This document shows, piece after piece, positions 1 through 5,531 of a stretch of DNA of 5,531 bases. Under the pieces are notes generated by a model. The model made no database searches. It worked only from the letters and a program-made list of their open reading frames with translations, and was not told the origin of the DNA. Where the stretch lies: NCBI GenBank assembly GCA_030539415.1, contig JAUNSE010000152.1, positions 1 to 5,531 of the forward strand, written 5' to 3'. The translations under genes were made by a program, and so were the position numbers. Positions within the stretch are counted from its first letter, which is position 1; each line of letters begins with the position of its first letter. The DNA is from Desulfovibrionaceae bacterium. GTDB taxonomy: Bacteria; Desulfobacterota; Desulfovibrionia; Desulfovibrionales; Desulfovibrionaceae.

Positions 1-224
1 AGGGGGCGCCTGTCCGAAGGCCTGGCTTTCCGTAAGGCCGGGCCGCGGGGCAGGTTTCTTTGCCGCATCCGTACGGCCTGTCCGGGAGAGACGGGCGGTT
101 CGGCCTTCTGCCCGGCAGCCAGGAAGGGTGCATGGCCAGTCCCCCTGAAACGAGTTCGGGGGACAGATCCCGTGTCCCGGCTGCGCGGCAGGCGCTGCCC
201 AGGTTCTCTTTCCGGGGCGTTCTT
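1..224. other. Intergenic region with no supported gene
   Basis: This stretch lies downstream of the minus-strand secreted-protein gene that ends at 225. All readings through it are short, lack recognisable protein features and are rich in Arg, Pro and Gly, as expected of GC-rich non-coding DNA. It holds several small GC-rich hairpins: 139-164 (listed separately), 187-199 (GGCAG, loop GCG, CTGCC) and a weak 5-bp stem at 19-39. No tRNA-like or insertion-sequence-like structure is visible. A gene beginning on the minus strand near 133 and running off the left edge cannot be excluded, but its peptide looks unlike a protein. Confidence 0.5.
139..164 (-). terminator. GC-rich hairpin, possible terminator of the secreted-protein gene
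   Basis: A 10-bp stem with one bulged T: GTCCCCC(T)GAA at 139-149 pairs with TTCGGGGGAC at 155-164 around the loop ACGAG. It begins about 60 bp beyond the stop codon at 225. There is no T tract on either side, so intrinsic termination is not shown directly. GC-rich genomes often use such U-poor stems, so a role in termination or 3' end protection is an inference. The right arm can also pair with 173-177 (GGACA/TGTCC), giving a competing fold. Confidence 0.3.
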
Positions 225-1229
225 CTAGAAGGACTCGGTGCAGGACAGCACGCGGCGCGCGGGTCTGGCCGGCTCGGGAGCGGCGGCATGCTCCGCCTCG
301 TTCGGCGCGGCCTCCCGGGCGCTCTCTTCCTGGCCGGCTGCATTCTGTCCGGCTTCGTCCTGACCGTCGGCGGCAGCGGGCTCTTCCTCTTCGGCCGGAC
401 CGGCCGCGACAATTTCCGGCTCTCCGTCCGCCTGGGCGGCCTCGTCCTCGTCCGTCGGGCCGGGCTCCGCCCAGGTGGCCGGCTCCTCGTCCTCGCCGGC
501 CTCCACCACCACGCAGATGGGCTGGCCTTCCACGGCGAGCCTGGTGCAGGAGGGGGCGCTGCCGCTGAAGATGTACTCGCCCAGATCAGCGTCGTCGTCG
601 GCGAGCCAGATGTGGGCCGTCTCCCCGGCCTGGGCCGGGCCCGCGGCGGCGGAGGTCGTGGCCGAAAGCCGCGTCACCGTGCCGCAGATCTTGCGCGTGC
701 CGGAAGTCTGCGCCCGGACAGGGGTTTCGGCAGGGGCGCTCTCCTCGGGCAGCTCCTGCTTCGGCGCGATCTCCTCGCCCCTGGTCACCAGATCGCAGGC
801 CAGGGCGAAGCTCAGGACCGCGCCGGCGGTTCTGTGGGAGATCCAGCCGCTGTCCACCATGTAGGACCATCTGCCGGCCTTGAGACCGCTGATCACGGGC
901 ACGATGTAGGCCAGGCCCCCGCTTGCGCGCAGGCGCTCGCATTCGGCGGAGTCGGCCTTCTGCACGGCCTGCCAGACGGTCGCGTCGTAGTCGTAGCCGA
1001 GCTTCGCGAAGGCTCTGGCCCAGACGCCGGCCATCTCTTCCAGCGGGATGCTCGCGTCATGCAGAATGACGGGGTCCTCCATGGCGAGCTGGCTCACATT
1101 TTCTTCAAAATCTCTGGGCAGGCCGTAGCGCAGGTCAAGGGCCACCCCCGCGTGACTGCTCTGGGCAGCCGCGAGCATGAGGGCCGACAGAACGGCGCAA
1201 AGAATGAGGTGCAGTGGTTTCACGGACAT
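225..1229 (-). CDS. Exported protein of unknown function with acidic Ala/Glu-rich C-terminal tail
   Basis: I do not recognise this 334-residue protein. From the ATG at 1229 it opens with a classical Sec signal: MSVK, a hydrophobic stretch to about residue 22, then SSHA|G as a likely signal peptidase I site after residue 27. A Cys at residue 11 is inside the hydrophobic core and is not a convincing lipobox. Residues 28-150 look folded, with two Cys and a Trp/Tyr-rich part (GRWSYMVDSGWISHR, near 120-133). Residues 178-245 (KICGTVTRL... ICVVVEAG) resemble a small beta-rich domain with three Cys. From about 246 to 326 the chain is low-complexity and strongly acidic (Glu, Asp, Ala, Pro), ending in a short basic segment and one Cys (RPARRVLSCTESF). 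An in-frame ATG at 1253 would add eight residues. Neither start has a good Shine-Dalgarno sequence; 1229 is preferred because it gives a normal signal peptide. The gene follows the sigma-54 activator in the same direction after an 88-bp gap, so co-transcription or its own promoter are both possible. The periplasm or cell surface is the likely location; a link to the sulfatase is unproven. Confidence 0.75.
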   Translation of the reverse strand: MSVKPLHLILCAVLSALMLAAAQSSHAGVALDLRYGLPRDFEENVSQLAMEDPVILHDASIPLEEMAGVWARAFAKLGYDYDATVWQAVQKADSAECERLRASGGLAYIVPVISGLKAGRWSYMVDSGWISHRTAGAVLSFALACDLVTRGEEIAPKQELPEESAPAETPVRAQTSGTRKICGTVTRLSATTSAAAGPAQAGETAHIWLADDDADLGEYIFSGSAPSCTRLAVEGQPICVVVEAGEDEEPATWAEPGPTDEDEAAQADGEPEIVAAGPAEEEEPAAADGQDEAGQNAAGQEESAREAAPNEAEHAAAPEPARPARRVLSCTESF

Positions 1230-1293
1230 GGGGGACCAGAATGCTGTATGCATGAAAAGGCGCGGACGGACCGGTTGGCACTGATTTTCTGCT

Positions 1294-1321
1294 ACTTTGC
1301 AAAAGCCCGCCCTCTTGTCAA
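1294..1321 (-). promoter_or_regulatory. Possible sigma-70 promoter for the secreted-protein gene
   Basis: On the minus strand a perfect -35 hexamer TTGACA (1316-1321) overlaps the stop codon of the activator gene. It is followed after 16 nt by CAAAGT (1294-1299), a 3/6 match to the -10 consensus that keeps the conserved A2 and T6. This would start transcription near 1287, about 58 nt before the ATG at 1229. The -10 is weak, so this is only a candidate. No terminator hairpin separates the two genes, so read-through from the activator is also possible. Confidence 0.3.
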
Positions 1322-4300
1322 GAAGCGCCGCCCCGCGGGCCGCGGACGGGGCTCTCCGCCATGTCCCGGAAAGTCTCCCGGCGCGGGGTGCCGGACTCCC
1401 CGGTCACGCTTCCGTACAGCTGCGTGTTCGCGTCGAGCCCCCAGGCGCGGATCTTCGCGTACAGGGTCGAGCGCTTCATCTTCAGTATGGCCAGGGCGCC
1501 GCCCTCGCCGTCTATCTTTCCCCTGGTCAGCCGCAGCACCCTTCTGATGTAGGTCTTCTGCAGCTCCTCCATGGAGGGCAGCCCCTCGTACAGGCTCTCC
1601 GCAAGGTCCGGCACGGCAGACGGGCGGGCAGGGGCGGCCGCGCGGGACGGTTCGGCCTCGAGGCCGGCCAGCAGATGCCCCTCGTGCAGGATGACCGCGC
1701 TCTCGACGCGGCTGCGCAGCTCGCGGATGTTGCCGGGCCAGGCGTACCTGGTCAGCGCCTCGATCTCGCGCGCGTCCGGCGGCGGAAGGGTCTTGCCGTA
1801 CTGGCGGCAGAAGAGCTCGTGATAGCGGCGCACAAGGGCGGGAATCTCGTCCTTTCGCTCGCGCAGCGGCGGAATGGTGAAGGGAATGGTGGAGATGCGG
1901 TAGTAGAAGTCCCGGCGGAAGGTCCCTTCGTCCACCATGTGGAGCAGGTCGCGGTTGGTGGCGCAGACGAGCCTGAAGCGGGAGGTGATTTCGCGGATGC
2001 CGCCGATGCGCATGAAGGTCTTTTCCTGCAGCACGCGCAGCAGCCTGACCTGCGCCTCCATGGGCACGTCCCCGACCTCGTCGATGAAGAGCGTGCCTTC
2101 GTCGGCCAGCTCCACCAGGCCCTGCTTCTGCTTCACGGCGCCGGTGAAGGCCCCCTTCTCGTGGCCGAAGAGCTCGCTCTCCACCAGCTGGCTCGAGATG
2201 CTCGCCGGATGGACCGCGACAAAGTGGCCCTTTCGGCCGCTCAACTCGTGCAGCTTTCTGGCCAGCACCTCCTTGCCGACGCCTGTCTCGCCCAGAATGA
2301 GAATGGCGGCGTCGGTCGGGGCCGCCTTTTCGGCCAGGCGCAGGATGCGGCTCCATTCCCGGCCCTGGACGGAGCCGTCCGCGTCGGCCGCGCCGGTCCG
2401 GCTGTCCGGCAGGGGAGCCGGAGGCGCCATTTCGGAGAGGGCCGTGCGGATGCCTTCGGCCAGGCGCAGGATGCCGTCGACCGCGTCCCCCAGGATGCGG
2501 CCGATTTCCGCGAATTCCTCTGCCCCGAAGCAGTCGGCCAGTTCGTGAAAGTACACGGACTCGAAGACGAGCAGGGCAGGGCGGGAGCCTGCGGCAAGCG
2601 GGACCGGCACGAAGCGGGCGCCGCCTTCCTGATGCCAGGGCAGGCGCCGGCCGGCATCGATTTCCCGCAGGCCCGCGGCGAGAAGCTCCCCGAAATGCCC
2701 GCGCCCGAGCTCGGCGGCGGAGACATGGCGCCGGACGGGCGCAAAGGACTCTCCGTCCGAGACAAGGACGGCGCGCTCGATTTCGAAGCAGTCGGTGAAG
2801 GCGGTCAGCAGCCGGGAGAGGGCCGCCCCGGTCTCGTAGACCGGGGGAAGGCTTCTGAGCGTCTCCCTGAACGTCGCGACCGAGACCTTCGTGCCGTCAA
2901 AGCGCCTGACGGTCCGGCCGGTGCTCCCGCCGCCCCCTTCGGGACTGCCGGTCCCGTCGTCCCGCAGGGCGCGGGCGTAGTCTGTGTGGCGCAGATAGAT
3001 GCCTTCGGCAATGTCCTCGAAAAAGGCCCGTCTGCGCGTCTGACGTTCGCTCTGGCAGAGGGCCAGCAGGTCGCAGCACTTGGCCACCTCCAGCACTGCG
3101 CCGGTCCTGCGGGCCGAGCGGAGGGCGCGGACAAGGCCGCGCCTGGCCGCGCGGAACTCTCCCTTCGCGATATGCTCCTCGGCCGCGATGCGCGCGGCGC
3201 AGCCGGCAAGATGCCGGTTGGGGGAGTGTGCGCAGCGCCTGAGCTCGTCCTCGAAGGCGCAGCCGGGGATGGAGGGGAAGCCGGCCTGGCTGTAGCTGTG
3301 CAGCATGTCCAGAAGCCAGCTGCTGAAGTAGAAGGGCTCCCTGAACCAGGCCCGGGTATAGGCAATGGCCCGCGCGAAGGTGCCGCGGGACTCCTCTATG
3401 CCGCCGTTCTCGTACTGGCAGTGGGCCAGGGCGCGCATGGCCCAGAACCAGAGAAAGGTCTCGCTCTCCGGATCGATGCGCTCAAGCAGGCCGTTCAGCA
3501 GGGCAAGGCCCTCGTCGCGCCGTCCGAGGCAGACAAGGGTGTCGGCCAGCTGCGCCAGGGACCATTTCTCCTGCCAGACATTGCCCGCGAGCTCCGCCTC
3601 GTGCAGGGCTTCGATGAGGCAGCCGCAGGCTCTGCCCGGCTGGCCTGTCTGGCCGGCGGCCACGGCCATGGCCCTGGTGCCGCCCCCGTCCAGGCAGGAG
3701 ACGCTCGCGGGCAGGGCGCCGGCGGCGGCTTCGAGGGAGGCCAGGGCCTCGGAAAACGATCCCTCCATGAACTGCAGAAGGCCCACGCCGGGCGCCGTCT
3801 CGATGAGGATGTCCCTGTCGCCGAGCTCCCGTATCCTGTCCAGGGAGGCGGTCAGAAGGCTGTGGGAGTATTCGGTGTTGTGCGAGGGCGAGAAGCTCAG
3901 CAGTATGCCTTCGGAGAGGTTCAGCAGAAGCTCGCTGCGTATGTCCCCGAGCCGGGCGGCGCAGGCCTTTGCCGCCGGCATGAGGCCCGTCACCCGCTCG
4001 AAGCTGCGGTGCACGCGGATGGAGGTGTCCGCGGTCCTGCGGAAGATGTCGAGATAGGCGCGGCAGAACTCCCTGCCTGGGGCCCGTTCGTCCGCACAGG
4101 AGCCGAGGGCCGCGAGGCAGATGTCCAGCATGGTCTCCACGGCGGCGATGCGCCCCTCGCGGCTTGCGGCGGCCATTTCCTCGTGCAGGAGGGCGCAGGC
4201 GGCAAGTCTGCCGCCCTCAAGATAGAGAACCAGCGCCCTGGCGAGCTTCGCGTCCAGGCTCTTCAGCCCGCGGGGCAGGGCGCCGGTCCCCGTGCCGGCA

Positions 4301-4482
4301 AAGCCCGCGCCCCCGCTCTCCCGTATCGCGCCGTCCGCGAGCAGGCGATCCAGGGCCGCGTCCGCGTCCTCCCGGGACAGCCGGCAGAGCTGGGCCGCGC
4401 TTTTGCGGGAGATGATCAGTCCCTCGATGGCGAAAAGCCCCCTCAGCAGGGGAAGACTGTCCTGAACGCTGTTCTCTGCCAT
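1318..4482 (-). CDS. Sigma-54 enhancer-binding activator with TPR-like and GAF-like sensory regions
   Basis: This 1054-residue protein is a bacterial enhancer-binding protein, an AAA+ ATPase that remodels sigma-54 RNA polymerase. The AAA+ domain (about 705-935) is complete: Walker A GETGVGKE at 731-738, the sigma-54-contacting GAFTGA loop at 777-782, Walker B GTLFIDEVGD at 796-805, sensor I ATNR at 841-844, arginine-finger region FRRDFYYR at 855-862, and sensor II WPGNIREL at 915-922. The C-terminus has a Fis-type helix-turn-helix (about 971-1015, with GKIDG and KRSTLYAKI) for enhancer DNA, then a 39-residue tail. Upstream of the ATPase, residues 540-690 look like a GAF-type sensor, preceded by a Gly-rich linker (509-520). 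Residues 80-500 form a long helical, TPR-like array, and residues 8-55 resemble a winged helix. There is no response-regulator receiver domain, so control is more likely by a ligand or partner than by a histidine kinase. The start at 4482 is chosen over an in-frame ATG at 4659 because GGAGG lies 5 nt upstream, the protein-like sequence begins there, and the longer reading would run through the operator repeats. It is divergent from the alkyl sulfatase and is its likely activator. Family assignment is firm; the signal sensed is unknown. Confidence 0.95.
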   Translation of the reverse strand: MAENSVQDSLPLLRGLFAIEGLIISRKSAAQLCRLSREDADAALDRLLADGAIRESGGAGFAGTGTGALPRGLKSLDAKLARALVLYLEGGRLAACALLHEEMAAASREGRIAAVETMLDICLAALGSCADERAPGREFCRAYLDIFRRTADTSIRVHRSFERVTGLMPAAKACAARLGDIRSELLLNLSEGILLSFSPSHNTEYSHSLLTASLDRIRELGDRDILIETAPGVGLLQFMEGSFSEALASLEAAAGALPASVSCLDGGGTRAMAVAAGQTGQPGRACGCLIEALHEAELAGNVWQEKWSLAQLADTLVCLGRRDEGLALLNGLLERIDPESETFLWFWAMRALAHCQYENGGIEESRGTFARAIAYTRAWFREPFYFSSWLLDMLHSYSQAGFPSIPGCAFEDELRRCAHSPNRHLAGCAARIAAEEHIAKGEFRAARRGLVRALRSARRTGAVLEVAKCCDLLALCQSERQTRRRAFFEDIAEGIYLRHTDYARALRDDGTGSPEGGGGSTGRTVRRFDGTKVSVATFRETLRSLPPVYETGAALSRLLTAFTDCFEIERAVLVSDGESFAPVRRHVSAAELGRGHFGELLAAGLREIDAGRRLPWHQEGGARFVPVPLAAGSRPALLVFESVYFHELADCFGAEEFAEIGRILGDAVDGILRLAEGIRTALSEMAPPAPLPDSRTGAADADGSVQGREWSRILRLAEKAAPTDAAILILGETGVGKEVLARKLHELSGRKGHFVAVHPASISSQLVESELFGHEKGAFTGAVKQKQGLVELADEGTLFIDEVGDVPMEAQVRLLRVLQEKTFMRIGGIREITSRFRLVCATNRDLLHMVDEGTFRRDFYYRISTIPFTIPPLRERKDEIPALVRRYHELFCRQYGKTLPPPDAREIEALTRYAWPGNIRELRSRVESAVILHEGHLLAGLEAEPSRAAAPARPSAVPDLAESLYEGLPSMEELQKTYIRRVLRLTRGKIDGEGGALAILKMKRSTLYAKIRAWGLDANTQLYGSVTGESGTPRRETFRDMAESPVRGPRGGAS

Positions 4483-4487
4483 GCCGT

Positions 4488-4492
4488 CCTCC
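4488..4492 (-). promoter_or_regulatory. Ribosome binding site deciding the activator start
   Basis: The minus strand reads GGAGG, then ACGGC, then ATG at 4482. This is a near-ideal Shine-Dalgarno with 5-nt spacing. Nothing comparable precedes the further upstream in-frame ATGs, which is why the 1054-residue form is annotated. Confidence 0.75.
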
Positions 4493-4524
4493 GATGTCCT
4501 GCGCGCGCCCGGGCCGGCCGGGCA

Positions 4525-4578
4525 GTGCATGATCTGGATTTTGTCCAGATTCTGGACTTTGTCCATTTTCTGGAGATA
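4525..4578. promoter_or_regulatory. Three tandem 18-bp dyad repeats, probable enhancer (UAS) for the sigma-54 activator
   Basis: Three 15-bp sites start at 4525, 4543 and 4561, exactly 18 bp apart: GTGCATGATCTGGAT, GTCCAGATTCTGGAC and GTCCATTTTCTGGAG. The middle one is a perfect 7-bp inverted repeat around a single T; the others keep GT(C/G)CA on the left and TCTGGA on the right. Neighbouring 18-bp units are identical at 13 of 18 positions. The register also creates secondary dyads such as TCTGGA-N5-TCCAGA (4533-4549). The site centres (4532, 4550, 4568) lie about 148, 130 and 112 bp upstream of the predicted sulfatase start site near 4680, the usual enhancer distance for sigma-54 promoters, and 50-86 bp upstream of the activator's own ATG. 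Three dimer sites fit a hexameric activator, as known for NorR at norV. Binding by the divergent activator is an inference; another dimeric regulator is possible. Confidence 0.7.
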
Positions 4579-4601
4579 GCCGAAAGCCGCCGGAAACGCA
4601 A
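4573..4601 (-). promoter_or_regulatory. Weak candidate sigma-70 promoter for the activator gene
   Basis: On the minus strand TTGCGT (4596-4601) and TATCTC (4573-4578) are separated by 17 nt. The -35 keeps TTG and the -10 keeps only TAT. If real, transcription would start within the dyad repeats, so binding there could block it. The match is poor and the call rests mainly on position. Confidence 0.2.
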
Positions 4602-4653
4602 GCAGAAGGCGCAATCTTTGGGCATGACAGCGCTTTTTTCCGCATGGCACCCG

Positions 4654-4670
4654 TGGCACGCGGCATGCAT
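4654..4670 (+). promoter_or_regulatory. Sigma-54 (RpoN) promoter of the alkyl sulfatase gene
   Basis: TGGCACG-CGGC-ATGCAT matches the sigma-54 consensus TGGCACG-N4-TTGCA with one mismatch in the -12 box. The invariant GG (4655-4656) and GC (4667-4668) are separated by the required 10 nt. The start site would be near 4680, giving a leader of about 84 nt before the ATG at 4764. It points at the sulfatase and lies opposite a sigma-54 activator gene, with dyad repeats at the correct upstream distance, so three independent features agree. Confidence 0.85.
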
Positions 4671-4690
4671 TGATCCTGTGAGCAGGACAC

Positions 4691-4709
4691 GCCCCGGCAC
4701 GGGCCGGGC
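4691..4709 (+). other. Leader hairpin in the sulfatase 5' untranslated region
   Basis: GCCC at 4691-4694 and GGC at 4696-4698 pair with GCCGGGC at 4703-4709, a 7-bp stem with one bulged C and the tetraloop ACGG. It falls just after the predicted start site. A second small dyad, TCCTG-TGAG-CAGGA (4674-4687), covers the start site itself. The leader hairpin may stabilise the transcript. No riboswitch class is recognisable and no T tract follows. Confidence 0.3.
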
Positions 4710-4751
4710 AGCCTTTCAGCAGCCGCTCACCGGCAGAACATTGGCAGATCG

Positions 4752-4757
4752 AGGAGG
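4752..4757 (+). promoter_or_regulatory. Strong ribosome binding site of the sulfatase gene
   Basis: AGGAGG ends 6 nt before the ATG at 4764, within the purine run GAGGAGGAAG (4751-4760). This fixes the start of the sulfatase and suggests high translation once transcription is switched on. Confidence 0.85.
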
Positions 4758-4763
4758 AAGCTC

Positions 4764-5531
4764 ATGTCCAGACAGGTTACCGACATCACCAGACAGAAGA
4801 ACAGCGCCTTCACGCCCGGACAGCCCCTGGCCGGCTCGGACGATTTCAGGGATTCCCGCAGGGGCCTCATCGAGGAGGTCAGGGACCTGCAGGTGCGCAA
4901 CGCCGAGGGCCGGGTGGTCTGGGACATGGCGAGCTACTGCGCCTTCCTGACCCCAGAGGCGCCCTGTCCGGACAGCGTCAACCCGAGCCTCTGGCGCCAC
5001 GAGCAGCTGACCTCCACAGCCGGCCTGTTCGAGGTCTGCGACGGCATCTGGCAGGTGCGCGGCTACGACATCTCCAACATGACCATCATCCGCTCGGACA
5101 CGGGCTACATCATCATCGACGCGCTCACCTGCGTGGAGACGGCGAAGGCCGCCATAGAGCTCTTCTTCAGGCATTTCGAGAGAAAGCCCGTGCGGGGCTT
5201 CGTGGTCACCCACAGCCACGCGGACCATTTCGGCGGCATCGCCGGCGTGGTCGACCCGTCCGAAATCCGCTCCGGCCGGGTGCGCATGGTGGTCCCGAAG
5301 AAGTTCATGGAGGAGTCCGTCAGCGAGAACATCTTCGTGGGCAGCGCCATGAAGCGCCGGGCCCTCTACCAGTTCGGCAACCAGCTTGTCCCCGGCCCCA
5401 TGACCAATGTGGGCGCGGGCCTCGGCAAGGCGACCTCCACCGGCTTCACCTGCCTCATACAGCCCACCGACGAGATAGAGCGCACCGGACAGACGCTGAC
5501 CATAGACGGCGTGGACTTCGTCTTCCAGATG
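4764..5531 (+). CDS. Alkyl sulfatase, metallo-beta-lactamase fold (SdsA1/YjcS/BDS1 family), N-terminal 256 residues
   Basis: Members of this family hydrolyse alkyl sulfate esters such as dodecyl sulfate to an alcohol and inorganic sulfate, using a binuclear zinc centre. The window carries 256 residues; family members are usually about 630-670, so the rest lies beyond the right edge. Diagnostic stretches, in order, are VNPSLWRHEQL (72-82), GIWQVRGYDISNMT (94-107), an SDTGYIIIDALT strand-loop (111-122), the metal motif HSHADH at 150-155 (H150, H152, D154 and H155 as ligands), FGG directly after it, SENIFVGSAMKRRALYQFG (187-205), and GAGLGKATSTG (217-227). The reading stops at IDGVDFVFQM, just before the region where the family normally has the TEAPAEM segment with further zinc-binding acidic residues; those, and the dimerisation and sterol-carrier-like C-terminal domains, cannot be checked here. 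The N-terminus (MSRQVTDITRQKN) is hydrophilic with no Sec or Tat signal, so a cytoplasmic location is inferred, unlike secreted SdsA1. A sigma-54 promoter and a divergent sigma-54 activator indicate inducible expression. Family is confident; the exact substrate is not. Confidence 0.93.
   Translation, partial: MSRQVTDITRQKNSAFTPGQPLAGSDDFRDSRRGLIEEVRDLQVRNAEGRVVWDMASYCAFLTPEAPCPDSVNPSLWRHEQLTSTAGLFEVCDGIWQVRGYDISNMTIIRSDTGYIIIDALTCVETAKAAIELFFRHFERKPVRGFVVTHSHADHFGGIAGVVDPSEIRSGRVRMVVPKKFMEESVSENIFVGSAMKRRALYQFGNQLVPGPMTNVGAGLGKATSTGFTCLIQPTDEIERTGQTLTIDGVDFVFQM

Noticed and set aside
1..133. Minus-strand reading frame starting at 133, preceded by a purine-rich stretch, and open to the left edge
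   Set aside because: The peptide is rich in Pro, Arg and Gly without hydrophobic pattern, is only 44 residues long in view, and overlaps no conserved signal; too weak to annotate.
1276..1293. Sigma-54-like TGGCAC...TGCT on the plus strand
   Set aside because: GG and GC are 12 nt apart instead of 10, and it would fire into the 3' end of the activator gene on the opposite strand.
60..1547. Plus-strand open reading frame from a TTG codon, opposite the secreted-protein gene
   Set aside because: The peptide is low-complexity and Gly/Arg-rich, lacks a ribosome binding site, and lies over a minus-strand gene with a clean signal peptide.
4634..4639. Run of six T residues as an intrinsic terminator
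   Set aside because: Only a 4-bp GCGC pairing with an 18-nt loop precedes it, too weak for a terminator, and it lies between two divergent genes where none is expected.
4483..4659. N-terminal extension of the activator to the in-frame ATG at 4659
   Set aside because: No Shine-Dalgarno precedes it, the added residues would be encoded by the tandem operator repeats and their flanks, and the ATG at 4482 has GGAGG at ideal spacing.
4645..4660. A second TGGCAC just upstream of the sulfatase promoter as an alternative -24 box
   Set aside because: No GC lies 10 nt after its GG, so it cannot form a proper sigma-54 promoter; it is probably a chance direct repeat.
1297..4950. Very long plus-strand open reading frame (1217 codons) opposite the activator
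   Set aside because: It is antisense to a gene with complete AAA+ motifs, and its peptide is Gly/Ala/Arg-rich with no domain. High GC at third positions commonly leaves the opposite strand free of stops.

Overview
The window is GC-rich bacterial DNA (about two thirds G+C by eye). It holds one divergently transcribed regulator/enzyme pair and one unrelated-looking secreted-protein gene. A very large sigma-54 activator, together with high GC, suggests a Proteobacterium or Desulfobacterota member. Sulfate-reducing Desulfovibrionaceae-type organisms are a reasonable guess, because they carry many such activators and could use the sulfate released by a sulfatase, but the sequence does not prove this.

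Layout. Positions 1-224 hold no gene I can support, only small GC-rich hairpins. Positions 225-1229 (minus) encode an exported protein I do not recognise: signal peptide, a roughly 120-residue folded region, a short second domain and a very acidic Ala/Glu-rich tail. Positions 1318-4482 (minus) encode a 1054-residue sigma-54 enhancer-binding protein with a winged-helix-like N-terminus, a long TPR-like helical region, a GAF-like domain, a complete AAA+ domain and a Fis-type helix-turn-helix. Positions 4483-4763 are the shared regulatory region. Positions 4764-5531 (plus, cut by the window edge) encode the first 256 residues of an alkyl sulfatase of the SdsA1/YjcS/BDS1 metallo-beta-lactamase family.

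How it fits together. The sulfatase has a near-consensus sigma-54 promoter (-24 GG at 4655-4656, -12 GC at 4667-4668, correct 10-nt spacing) and a strong ribosome binding site. About 110-150 bp upstream of the expected start site lie three tandem 15-bp dyads of the form GT(C/G)CA-N2-(A/T)TCTGGA, spaced exactly 18 bp apart, the middle one a perfect palindrome. This is the position and arrangement expected of enhancer sites for a hexameric sigma-54 activator. The sites also sit just upstream of the activator's own start codon. The most economical reading is a self-contained module: the divergent activator senses a signal (perhaps the sulfate ester or its alcohol), binds the three dyads and switches on the sulfatase, possibly controlling itself too. 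SdsA in Pseudomonas is, to my knowledge, controlled by a LysR-type regulator, so a TPR-GAF-AAA+ sigma-54 activator in that role is the most noteworthy point here.
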